29,974 nucleotides of DNA from Casp-actino8 sp040381935 (GTDB lineage: Bacteria > Actinomycetota > Acidimicrobiia > Acidimicrobiales > Ilumatobacteraceae): the NCBI GenBank assembly GCA_040381935.1, contig JBEIGJ010000010.1:1-29974 (forward strand), in the 5' to 3' direction. The notes beneath the pieces are model-generated. The model ran no database searches. It saw nothing but the letters and a program-made list of their open reading frames with translations, and was not told the DNA's origin. The position numbers and the translations under genes were made by a program. Shown here one piece after another: positions 15,303 through 22,449 of this stretch. Every line of letters begins with the position of its first letter. Within the stretch, counting starts at the first letter, position 1.

Positions 15303-16820
15303 CTATCCCTGTTCAACATTGTGCATCGCAGTATTCCGCCAAGGAACATCAGAAGGCCAAAATCCGATTCCTCCGTCACGCATCAACATATCGGTGTGCG
15401 TGCGGTCGGTGTGCGTACTGCGCCAAGCCAGCATGTCTTGGGCCATGGACAAGAGTCGGGACGGATCGGTAATCGTGGTTCGCCAGGTGGGATCGGCTTC
15501 AAGATCGAAACAGAGCGCCGACCCATCGCCGAACTGTACATAGGCGGTGTCGAGAGATCGGCGCACCACCAGATGACTCGTCGCTAATCGCCGATCCCAA
15601 GGCCAACCAGAAGGGTCGACGTGATTGGCAACATGAGGAATCAAGGTATAACGCCAGTCGAATTCCCAGGTTGCCGCAGTGCGCCATGTCGAGGGTTCGG
15701 TACCGGTTAGGAAGGCGGTCAGTGGTAATCCATCGCATTGGCGGGGGATGAACTGACCCAGGGTTTCGGCCAAAGTGGGAAAGATGTCGATACTTTCGGT
15801 GAAAGCGGTGACGACGCGACCATTGTTTTGCGCATAGTGCGGATCGCGCCAGATCAATGGAATGTGATGGCTTTCCTCGAACCATCCGATCTTTTCTTTC
15901 AATCCGTGATCACCGAGTTGTTCGCCATGGTCGGCAGTAACAATGATCACGGTGTTCTCCCAGAGCCCGCGATCTCGGAGGTAGTCGACAAGACGACCGA
16001 TTTCGCGGTCGACGGCGCTGATCATGCCGAAGTACTGAGAGCGGAAGTGGCGTAAATCGGATTCGTCAGTCGGTGCTGCAGTCTCGGGAAGCCGAAGTAG
16101 GACATCGTGCAATGTGTGCCGTTCATCGCCTGGGGGAATCGGCAGACCCACCGACATTGGATCGTAGAGTTCGGCAAAAGTCCCTGGTGCGCAATACGGA
16201 GGGTGAGGTCGTAAGTAGCTGGCATGGATGAACCAGGGTTGTGATGTGTCGGTGTTGCCTTCCATCCACTCGATCAAACGATCGGTGGTGAACGCAGAGA
16301 CGCCGACGTCGACAGGTCGTTCGTTTTCACTGGCGAGCAGGGCCAGATGTCCGTGGGAAGTGTCATACCCCTGCTCGGCCAGATGTTCAAGCCATGGCAG
16401 ATGATCGCCTGAAAGATCGAGAATCCATTCGAATCCTGGTAACAGACCTTCGTACGTGTTCAATCGGGGATCGTCAGACGAAGTTGTCAGTCGGGGATCG
16501 ATGGACTGGTCGGTGTATCCAAACAGAACGCTGCGATATCCCGCTCGGTTTGCCAGGAGAGCAATGTTGTCGAATCGGCGATCGAGTGGAGTTCCGTTGG
16601 CCACCACTCGATGATTCATTTGATACATGCCGGTATAGAGACCGGCTCGTCCGGGTGCGCACGGCGTTGACTGGGTGTAGTGACGGGCAAAGCGCACACC
16701 GTTTCGGCTCAGTTCATCCAGGTGTGGTGTTTGCACCACCGGATGCCCGGCACATGACAAGGCATCACCGCGAAATTGATCGAGGGTGATCAACAAGACA
16801 TGGGGGCGATCAGTATTCAG
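15303..16820 (-). CDS. sulfatase-family hydrolase with formylglycine motif, CTG start
   Basis: A protein of 505 residues from a CTG start. It has the metal block HVLLITLDQFRGD, then TPCAPGRAGLYTG, where Cys54 in CxPxR is the site converted to formylglycine. HASYLRPHPPY and TADHGEQLGDHG (metal Asp/His) follow. This is the alkaline-phosphatase superfamily; members cleave sulfate esters, and some cleave phosphonate monoesters. A TTG at 16796 would cut away RPHV of the first beta strand. The CTG at 16820 overlaps the upstream MBL stop as CTGA and has AAGGAAG 6 bases upstream (16827-16833), so it is preferred. There is no signal peptide, hence cytoplasmic; the formylglycine-generating enzyme is not in the window. 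The TIGR03085 gene follows after 12 bases. Confidence 0.88.
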   Translation of the reverse strand: MNTDRPHVLLITLDQFRGDALSCAGHPVVQTPHLDELSRNGVRFARHYTQSTPCAPGRAGLYTGMYQMNHRVVANGTPLDRRFDNIALLANRAGYRSVLFGYTDQSIDPRLTTSSDDPRLNTYEGLLPGFEWILDLSGDHLPWLEHLAEQGYDTSHGHLALLASENERPVDVGVSAFTTDRLIEWMEGNTDTSQPWFIHASYLRPHPPYCAPGTFAELYDPMSVGLPIPPGDERHTLHDVLLRLPETAAPTDESDLRHFRSQYFGMISAVDREIGRLVDYLRDRGLWENTVIIVTADHGEQLGDHGLKEKIGWFEESHHIPLIWRDPHYAQNNGRVVTAFTESIDIFPTLAETLGQFIPRQCDGLPLTAFLTGTEPSTWRTAATWEFDWRYTLIPHVANHVDPSGWPWDRRLATSHLVVRRSLDTAYVQFGDGSALCFDLEADPTWRTTITDPSRLLSMAQDMLAWRSTHTDRTHTDMLMRDGGIGFWPSDVPWRNTAMHNVEQG

Positions 16821-17890
16821 CGAGAACTTCCTTCAGCCAAAACGTACTCATAGCGTCCTTCATTTTCCAGGCGCTGCATCTCACCCGAGAGTCGCAGGTG
16901 TTCCAGATGGGCGAAGGTTTCGCTGTCGGCCATACCCCCCAATGATCGCGGAGCGAACAGATGGGTCGACATTTCCATCACCGTTGCGGGCCGATCCATT
17001 GCTGCAGCCGCGTCGCGTAGACGTTGTAACCGACCCGCATGATGGTCTTTGATGTCATGTGCCCGTCCAGCAAGATCTTGGAACACATCGCCATGGGCCG
17101 GAAGCGCCAATTTCACCTGGGGACCGAAAGCGGCAACTTTGTCCAGGGAATCGAAGAACAATTGCAGAGGATCGCGGGCTCGGATGAGACCGCTGATATG
17201 GGGAGTGATGGTGGGCAAGACGTGATCACCGCACAGCATCAGTCCGTCTTGGGGATCAAAAAGGCAGAGGTGATCGGCGGTATGTCCAGGAGTGTGCACG
17301 GCCACCCATTCCCGACGGGCGAATGAATATCGCTGGGCATCGGCCAAGCGAACCGTGGGGCGAGGCAGGCGCATGAGGCGCGGTACCCGCCTGGTCACCG
17401 CGATGCGCATTCGCCGCTTGAGAGGAACGTCCATTCCCGGCCCTCCCCAGGGAGGAGCGGACCAAGGCATCCGAGCCCGGGGCAGATCTTCTAGATCGTC
17501 GACCTCATGATCGGATGGTTCAGTCGGATCCCAAAAGACCCGGAATTTTTCATGGGTGATGATGTCACATCCGGTGTCGGCTTGGAGCCAATGGGCGCCG
17601 CCGAAATGGTCGGGGTGGCTATGGGTGACGATGACTGAATGGACGCGCTTCACGGGAACGCCTGCCTGCTGAAGCCGCTTTTTCACCATGGAGTAGCTGC
17701 TCTTTCCGGGTAGACCAGGATCGACGACCGTGACCCCCCGTTCATCTTCCAGGATGTACATGTTGACGTGGCCCAATCCCGGAATGGAGATGGGGAGCTG
17801 AGACCTCAACACACCGGGTGCAACCTCGACGATCTCCTCACTAGCCGGCAGTTGTTCCTGTTTTGGGGGACGCGGGGCCGTTTCAGTCAC
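16817..17890 (-). CDS. metallo-beta-lactamase-fold hydrolase
   Basis: A 357-residue MBL-fold hydrolase with all metal motifs: THSHPDH (89-95), the HTPGHT histidine (His203), CGDHVLP (Asp222) and PAHGD (His266). VDPGLPGKSSY fits the N-terminal substrate-pocket strand. The C-terminal region (about 275-357) resembles the winged-helix-like LACTB2-type tail. Family members hydrolyse thioesters, lactones, glyoxalase-type substrates or RNA; the closest textual match is to LACTB2-like or RNase-Z-like glyoxalase proteins, with no firm substrate. The GTG start has TACCCT 6 bases upstream. It leads the unit MBL-sulfatase-TIGR03085. Confidence 0.9.
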   Translation of the reverse strand: MTETAPRPPKQEQLPASEEIVEVAPGVLRSQLPISIPGLGHVNMYILEDERGVTVVDPGLPGKSSYSMVKKRLQQAGVPVKRVHSVIVTHSHPDHFGGAHWLQADTGCDIITHEKFRVFWDPTEPSDHEVDDLEDLPRARMPWSAPPWGGPGMDVPLKRRMRIAVTRRVPRLMRLPRPTVRLADAQRYSFARREWVAVHTPGHTADHLCLFDPQDGLMLCGDHVLPTITPHISGLIRARDPLQLFFDSLDKVAAFGPQVKLALPAHGDVFQDLAGRAHDIKDHHAGRLQRLRDAAAAMDRPATVMEMSTHLFAPRSLGGMADSETFAHLEHLRLSGEMQRLENEGRYEYVLAEGSSR

Positions 17891-17896
17891 CTCACG

Positions 17897-17902
17897 AGGG
17901 TA
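17897..17902 (-). promoter_or_regulatory. -10 box, leaderless type, for the MBL-sulfatase unit
   Basis: On the minus strand TACCCT ends 6 bases before the GTG at 17890, within the 102-base spacer after oligoribonuclease. It supports separate transcription of this three-gene unit. Confidence 0.5.
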
Positions 17903-17933
17903 CTGCTGCGTGGCGACTCAGCACGATTTGGGT

Positions 17934-17950
17934 CACCATTCATGATGGTG
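17934..17950. repeat. inverted repeat in the orn-MBL spacer
   Basis: CACCAT and ATGGTG form 6-base arms around the 5-base centre TCATG. No T-run follows on either strand, so it is not a convincing terminator. Its position about 32-37 bases upstream of the predicted -10 hexamer of the MBL gene would suit an operator, but the arms are short. Confidence 0.25.
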
Positions 17951-17992
17951 CGTGGAGTACCCCACGGTTTGCCATCTGGAATAACGCTGGAT

Positions 17993-18619
17993 TCAGGTGG
18001 TGGGGCTACCGGTATCGGGTGTGGGTAACCCGGGTTCACTGGAGGTCGGATTCGAATCTGTCGAGACCGGTGCAACAAAGACATTGGCGCGGTAAAAGCG
18101 CAGTTCTCTGATGCTCTCTTGAATATCGTCCAGGGCCCGGTGTGTTCCCACTTTGAAAGGGCGGATGTTGTCACTTCCTGGGTACCAACGTCGGACGAGT
18201 TCTTTGATGGAGCTGACATCGACACAGCGATAGTGCAGATAGTTCTCGATATCGGGCAGGTATTTAGCCAGGAATCGGCGATCGGTGCCAATGGAATTTC
18301 CGCAGAGAGGAACGGAGCGGGCCTCGGGTATGTGGTGTTTGATGAATTCCAAAGTTTGTTGCCCGGCCTGCTCGAGGGTGACCGTGGATTGTTTGATGAG
18401 CTCCAAGAGTCCAGATTTGGTGTGCATGTCCACGACGAAGGGATCCATCACACTGAGAACCTCATCGGAGTGATGGATGACAAGATCGGGTCCCTCAGCG
18501 ACGATTTCCAACGAGTCATCAGTGATGATGGTGGCGATTTCGACGATCACGTCTTTCTCCGGCGAAAGGCCGGTCATTTCGAGATCCATCCAAACAAGCA
18601 CCTCTTGACGATACGTCAT
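17993..18619 (-). CDS. orn: oligoribonuclease
   Basis: A 208-residue DEDDh 3'-5' exonuclease. Exo I is WMDLEMTGL (Asp12, Glu14), Exo II contains GNSIGTDRRFL (Asp113), and Exo III is HRALDDIQES (His160, Asp165). YRCVDVSSIKELVRRW is characteristic of Orn. The enzyme degrades di- and short oligoribonucleotides (including pGpG) to mononucleotides, finishing RNA decay. The last 25 or so residues (from VSTDSNPTSSEPG on) are a Ser/Thr/Pro-rich tail beyond the usual about 180-residue enzyme and probably disordered. The ATG start has no clear Shine-Dalgarno or -10 hexamer at the usual place. It is divergent from the dUTPase gene across 61 bases. Confidence 0.95.
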   Translation of the reverse strand: MTYRQEVLVWMDLEMTGLSPEKDVIVEIATIITDDSLEIVAEGPDLVIHHSDEVLSVMDPFVVDMHTKSGLLELIKQSTVTLEQAGQQTLEFIKHHIPEARSVPLCGNSIGTDRRFLAKYLPDIENYLHYRCVDVSSIKELVRRWYPGSDNIRPFKVGTHRALDDIQESIRELRFYRANVFVAPVSTDSNPTSSEPGLPTPDTGSPTT

Positions 18620-18667
18620 GGCTGAGGCACAAAGAGCGGATCTCTCATGAGATGACGGTCTTGTCGC

Positions 18668-18673
18668 TACAGT
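18668..18673 (+). promoter_or_regulatory. -10 box, leaderless type, for dut
   Basis: TACAGT ends 7 bases before the GTG at 18681. The spacer CTGCTCG has no Shine-Dalgarno character. Confidence 0.5.
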
Positions 18674-18680
18674 CTGCTCG

Positions 18681-19157
18681 GTGAATCAAGAGTTTCCTGT
18701 TGAACAGGTTGGCTCGGTCGTGCGACTGACCATTCCCGTTGTGCGCTTGGATCCTGACCTCGAATTGCCGTCGTATGCCCATGAAGGTGACGCCGGGTTG
18801 GACTTACGCGCTCGTGAGGATGTGGAGGTTCCTGCGGCCGGGGGTCGAGCCCTTGTTCCCACTGGTCTTGCTCTGGCGCTCCCACCCGGCTATGCCGGTT
18901 TCATCCTTCCCCGCAGTGGTTTGGCCCTGAAACACGGGTTGACCGTGGTGAATAGTCCAGGTCTGATCGACTGCGCCTATCGCGGTGAGATCAAGGTTGT
19001 GGTGTTGAATACCGATGCCCAATCGTCGTACCGCATCACTCGTGGTGACCGTATTGCTCAGTTGGTCGTTCAGCAGGTGGTCGAAGTGCAGTGGGCCGAG
19101 GTATTGGCATTGGATGACAACGACCGCGGCGGAGGTTTTGGCCATTCCGGCCGCTAG
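18681..19157 (+). CDS. dut: dUTP diphosphatase (dUTPase)
   Basis: A 158-residue trimeric-type dUTPase with all five motifs: DAGLDLRA (I), LPRSGLALKHG (II), NSPGLIDCAYRGEIKVVVLN (III), RGDRIAQLVV (IV) and RGGGFGHSGR (V, the flexible C-terminal arm). It converts dUTP to dUMP and pyrophosphate, which keeps uracil out of DNA and supplies thymidylate synthesis. Length fits actinobacterial enzymes (about 150-160). The GTG start is supported by the -10 hexamer 7 bases upstream. It converges on the acyltransferase gene with only 3 bases between stops. Confidence 0.96.
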   Translation: MNQEFPVEQVGSVVRLTIPVVRLDPDLELPSYAHEGDAGLDLRAREDVEVPAAGGRALVPTGLALALPPGYAGFILPRSGLALKHGLTVVNSPGLIDCAYRGEIKVVVLNTDAQSSYRITRGDRIAQLVVQQVVEVQWAEVLALDDNDRGGGFGHSGR

Positions 19158-19160
19158 CTC

Positions 19161-19907
19161 TTAGTTCGTCAGCGAACCCGACCGCATACTGTCGACTTCG
19201 TTCATGATCAACTGTCGCACGCGATCTCGCAGCGCTGGAATATCAGCTTCGGTCAGACCTGTCGTCGAAACCGGCTCGAGAACTCGAACCTCAGCATTGG
19301 AATCGCCCATACGCCAGTCATGTTTGCGGAGAGCAGTGCGAGTGCCATGAAGGGCGAGGGGCAGAATTGGCATTCCGGTTTCAATTGCCAAACGGAACGC
19401 CCCATCTTTGAAAGCCCGTAATTCGCCAGTTTCGCTGCGAGTTCCTTCGGGGAAGATCATGACCGAAACGCGACGGTCCAGCCACACTTTGCATTGGTCT
19501 AATGCCGCGCTTCCACTTGCTCGATCGCCGCGAACAAGGGAGATATCGCCAGCCATCCGCAACATCCAGCCGACGAGTGGAATTCTGAACAGGGATTTCT
19601 TGCTCATCCACTTCATTTCGATTTTCAAATGGCTGATCAAAAGCATGTCCACGAAGCTCTCGTGATTGCAGACCATCACGTAAGGGTGTCGCTTATCGGC
19701 TGGAAGGCGGCCACCGGTGTGGAATGTCCACAATGGATTCAAGACCTGATGGAGAACGCATAACCGCCGAAATGTGTATCCCGTCGCATAGCGACCTCTG
19801 TCAAAAGGTGTGGTGACGATCCAGACGAGAAAGACTAAAGGGGTCCAGATGATGACAATGATGCCCAGTGTCAACCAAGCCCACACACTGAGCACACTTC
19901 GTTTCAC
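19161..19907 (-). CDS. plsC: 1-acyl-sn-glycerol-3-phosphate acyltransferase (PlsC family)
   Basis: A 248-residue membrane acyltransferase. An N-terminal hydrophobic anchor (about 8-32) precedes motif I NHESFVD (81-87; His82 and Asp87 catalytic), ISLVRGDR (122-129), and motif III FPEGTRS (152-158), with a PILPLAL motif IV. It transfers an acyl chain from acyl-ACP or acyl-CoA to lysophosphatidic acid to make phosphatidic acid at the inner membrane face. The start is a GTG with CATCAT 6 bases upstream, a weak -10 candidate. The 76-base divergent spacer to cdd holds promoters for both. Confidence 0.9.
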   Translation of the reverse strand: MKRSVLSVWAWLTLGIIVIIWTPLVFLVWIVTTPFDRGRYATGYTFRRLCVLHQVLNPLWTFHTGGRLPADKRHPYVMVCNHESFVDMLLISHLKIEMKWMSKKSLFRIPLVGWMLRMAGDISLVRGDRASGSAALDQCKVWLDRRVSVMIFPEGTRSETGELRAFKDGAFRLAIETGMPILPLALHGTRTALRKHDWRMGDSNAEVRVLEPVSTTGLTEADIPALRDRVRQLIMNEVDSMRSGSLTN

Positions 19908-19971
19908 CTTTCGATGATGTCACATCAGGATGTCATCTACCGATTTTCGATTTGGAAGTTGGGAATTTGAT

Positions 19972-19977
19972 TAAGGT
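19972..19977 (+). promoter_or_regulatory. -10 box, leaderless type, for cdd-deoC
   Basis: TAAGGT ends 6 bases before the GTG at 19984. The surrounding spacer is AT-richer than its neighbours. Confidence 0.5.
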
Positions 19978-19983
19978 TGGGAT

Positions 19984-20433
19984 GTGGAACACCAGGTCAT
20001 TGCCTTCGAAACCTTGCCAACCGAACATCGAGTAGCCGACCTATTCGATGCTGCTCGTTCGGTTCAAGCCCGGTCTTATGCTCCGTATTCGCATTTTCCG
20101 GTGGGAGCGGCCATCTTGTCGACCAATGGCAAGATCTACGCCGGATGCAATGTGGAAAACGCGGCCTATCCAGTGGGAAGTTGCGCTGAAGCGGGAGCCA
20201 TTAGCGCGATGGTCGCTGGCGGTGATCGCGAGATCGCGGTCATGCTGACTATTTGCGATAGTGAAGGAATCGGAACCTGTTGTGGTGGATGCCGACAACG
20301 GATTCGCGAGTTTGCTGGTTTGTCCACTCCGGTGTATGCCTGTGGACCCCAAGGAGTACGGGCGGCCTTCACCATGGAACAACTCCTTCCTTCTTCTTTT
20401 GGTCCTGATCATCTCAGCGGCTTTCTCCCGTGA
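19984..20433 (+). CDS. cdd: cytidine deaminase
   Basis: A 149-residue homotetrameric-type cytidine deaminase. The zinc site is CNVENAAYPVGSCAEAGAI (Cys67, catalytic Glu69) plus CCGGCRQ (Cys100, Cys103), and SYAPYSHFPVGAAI shapes the nucleoside pocket. It deaminates cytidine and deoxycytidine to uridine and deoxyuridine. Two features differ slightly from the textbook enzyme: the usual Pro before the CxxC is Cys99, and the tail (TMEQLLPSSFGPDHLSGFLP) is the standard FGP end. The GTG start has a -10 hexamer 6 bases upstream. The stop overlaps the deoC start (GTGA), so the two salvage genes are coupled. Confidence 0.95.
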   Translation: MEHQVIAFETLPTEHRVADLFDAARSVQARSYAPYSHFPVGAAILSTNGKIYAGCNVENAAYPVGSCAEAGAISAMVAGGDREIAVMLTICDSEGIGTCCGGCRQRIREFAGLSTPVYACGPQGVRAAFTMEQLLPSSFGPDHLSGFLP

Positions 20434-21227
20434 ATGAACAGCGTCCTGATCATCGACAAGCGCAACGAATCCTGTCGCTGCTGGACCTCACGAACTTGCA
20501 AGATGATTGCACCTCAGACGATGTCGTCACTCTGTGTCAGCGGGCTCGTAGTTCGTTTGGCTCAACCGCTGCCGTCTGCATCTGGCCGCGCTTGGTGAAA
20601 GTCGCCCGCGATGAACTGGCCAAGTCGGCGGTGCACGGATCCGAGATAGCCATCGCCACTGTGGTCAACTTCCCCCATGGTGGGACCGATATCGCCGCAG
20701 TTGTGAATGAAACTGAGCAGTGTCTACGTGATGGTGCTCAGGAAATCGACTGTGTTCTTCCCTATCGCGCGCTGATAGCCGGAGATATCGAGACACCATC
20801 GCGCTTGATTGATGAAGTTCATCGCCGCGTCAGTGGACGTGCCCATCTCAAGATCATTTTGGAAACGGGTGAATTACCCAATGGGTCGATGATCACGGCA
20901 GCAGCCCGCTTAGCCATTGATAACGGTGCTGATTTCATCAAGACCTCGACAGGAAAGACGCCCGTGTCGGCCACGCCAGAGGCGGCGCGACTGATGCTCG
21001 ACGTCATCGCTGGCGCTGATCGTCAGGTCGGCTTGAAACCTTCGGGAGGAATTCGCACCGTTGAAGATGCTCAGGTGTATCTGAATCTTGCCGACGAGAT
21101 CATGGGACCATCGTGGGCGACCCCGGCTACTTTTCGATTCGGTGCCAGTGGACTTTTGGACGCAGTTCTGGCTGTCCTTCGACATCACGTCTCAACCCAG
21201 GATGAAGGCCGCCCTTCGAGCGCCTAA
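20430..21227 (+). CDS. deoC: deoxyribose-phosphate aldolase
   Basis: A 265-residue class I aldolase. Asp107 in EIDCVLPYRALIAGD, the Schiff-base Lys171 in ADFIKTSTGKTPVSATPEAA, and Lys203 in VGLKPSGGIRT correspond to the three catalytic residues of the E. coli enzyme (102, 167, 201). It splits 2-deoxyribose 5-phosphate into acetaldehyde and glyceraldehyde 3-phosphate, completing deoxynucleoside breakdown started by Cdd. The GTG at 20430 overlaps the cdd stop; the ATG at 20434 is out of frame. No deoA/deoB or nucleoside phosphorylase lies next to it, so the intermediate steps are encoded elsewhere. The TAA stop is part of the -10-like hexamer of the next gene. Confidence 0.96.
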   Translation: MNEQRPDHRQAQRILSLLDLTNLQDDCTSDDVVTLCQRARSSFGSTAAVCIWPRLVKVARDELAKSAVHGSEIAIATVVNFPHGGTDIAAVVNETEQCLRDGAQEIDCVLPYRALIAGDIETPSRLIDEVHRRVSGRAHLKIILETGELPNGSMITAAARLAIDNGADFIKTSTGKTPVSATPEAARLMLDVIAGADRQVGLKPSGGIRTVEDAQVYLNLADEIMGPSWATPATFRFGASGLLDAVLAVLRHHVSTQDEGRPSSA

Positions 21228-21230
21228 CCT
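21225..21230 (+). promoter_or_regulatory. -10 box, leaderless type, overlapping the deoC stop
   Basis: TAACCT ends 6 bases before the ATG at 21237. Its first three bases are the deoC stop codon, so a stop codon would double as the start of a promoter element. Confidence 0.4.
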
Positions 21231-21236
21231 GAGCCC

Positions 21237-22439
21237 ATGTCTGGACTCGAATCGGCGTCGTCTCGTCGAGCCCCATATCTCACGTCCAAGTTGCAAGGTT
21301 TCGGCTCCACGATTTTTGCCGAAATGTCGGCCCTGGCCTCGGCCACGGGGGCCATCAATTTAGGCCAAGGTTTTCCCAATTATGACGGCCCACCAGAGGT
21401 GCTCGAAGCAGCCATCGAAGCAATCCGTTCGGGCCAGAATCAATACCCACCGGGACCGGGCATACCTGATCTGCGATTGGCCATCAGTGAACATCAGCAG
21501 CGGTTTTGGAATCTTCACTATGACCCAGATTCCGAAATTCTGGTGACTGCGGGTGCGACAGAGGCTCTCGCAGGAGCTTTGCTGGGACTACTGGAAACCG
21601 GTGATGAGGTGATCGTTCTCGAACCGATGTATGACAGTTATCAAGCCTGTATCGCCCTGGCCGGGGCCGTGACTCGGCCGGTCACGTTACGTCCACCTTT
21701 GTACTCTTTCGACTTTGCCGAGATGCAGAGCGCCGTAACACCCAAGACTCGAATCATCTTGTTGAACTCGCCTCATAACCCCACGGGTGTGGTTCTCACT
21801 GATGAGCAATTGCAGGTCATCGCCGATCTCGCCGTTCGACACGATCTCATCGTCGTGGCCGATGAGGTGTACGAACATCTCACGTTCGACGGAGTGCAGC
21901 ATCGTTCGATTGCCACGTATCCCGGTTTGCGCGATCGAACTCTGATCATCAGCAGTGGCGGGAAGACCTTCAATACCACCGGCTGGAAAGTGGGATGGAT
22001 CTGCGGTCCGGCGCCATTGGTGGCTGCTGCTCGGGCAGCTAAGCAGTTCCTCACCTATGTGTCGTCGGCCCCTTTTCAACCCGCCATTGCGGTCGGCTTG
22101 CGTCTTCCCACCTCGTATTTCACCAACTTGGCCGCCGATCTGCAATGTAAACGCGATCGCCTGCTTGCGGGATTGAGCGCCGCAGGATTCGATACCTTCT
22201 CACCTCGCGGTACGTATTTCATCACTGTCGACATTCGTTCGGTGCGGCCCGATGGCGATGGTTACGCCTTTTGTCGGGAGCTTCCCGGACTTTGTGGAGT
22301 TGTCGGAATCCCGAACGTGGTTTTCTACGATCGAGCCCATCAACATGAAGGACGGCATTTGGTCCGTTTCGCTTTTTGTAAGGACCTGACCATGATCGAT
22401 GAAGCGGTGGAACGCTTACAGGGTCTCGCCGCACGATAA
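21237..22439 (+). CDS. class I/II aminotransferase (DapC/glutamine-transaminase-like)
   Basis: A 400-residue PLP-dependent aminotransferase of fold type I. It has INLGQGFPNYDGP and QYPPGPGIPDLR at the N-terminus, NSPHNPTG (177-184), the VADEVYEHLTFDG Asp that contacts the PLP ring, and Lys243 in SSGGKTFNTTGWKVGW forming the internal aldimine. The group covers N-succinyldiaminopimelate aminotransferase, methionine/glutamine transaminase and kynurenine aminotransferase. The next gene, an omega-amidase-like nitrilase, favours a glutamine or methionine transaminase role. The ATG start has a TAACCT hexamer 6 bases upstream. The stop is 10 bases before the nitrilase start. Confidence 0.9.
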   Translation: MSGLESASSRRAPYLTSKLQGFGSTIFAEMSALASATGAINLGQGFPNYDGPPEVLEAAIEAIRSGQNQYPPGPGIPDLRLAISEHQQRFWNLHYDPDSEILVTAGATEALAGALLGLLETGDEVIVLEPMYDSYQACIALAGAVTRPVTLRPPLYSFDFAEMQSAVTPKTRIILLNSPHNPTGVVLTDEQLQVIADLAVRHDLIVVADEVYEHLTFDGVQHRSIATYPGLRDRTLIISSGGKTFNTTGWKVGWICGPAPLVAAARAAKQFLTYVSSAPFQPAIAVGLRLPTSYFTNLAADLQCKRDRLLAGLSAAGFDTFSPRGTYFITVDIRSVRPDGDGYAFCRELPGLCGVVGIPNVVFYDRAHQHEGRHLVRFAFCKDLTMIDEAVERLQGLAAR

Positions 22440-22449
22440 TGGAGAACGT

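Noticed and set aside
9794..16820. A complete fucoidan utilisation locus
   Set aside because: Only three hydrolases fit; no transporter, extracellular fucoidanase, fucose pathway or regulator is present, so it is reported as a hint only.
17891..17992. Possible tRNA or small RNA in the orn-MBL spacer
   Set aside because: No cloverleaf arms or T-loop sequence on either strand; only a short inverted repeat and a -10-like hexamer are visible.
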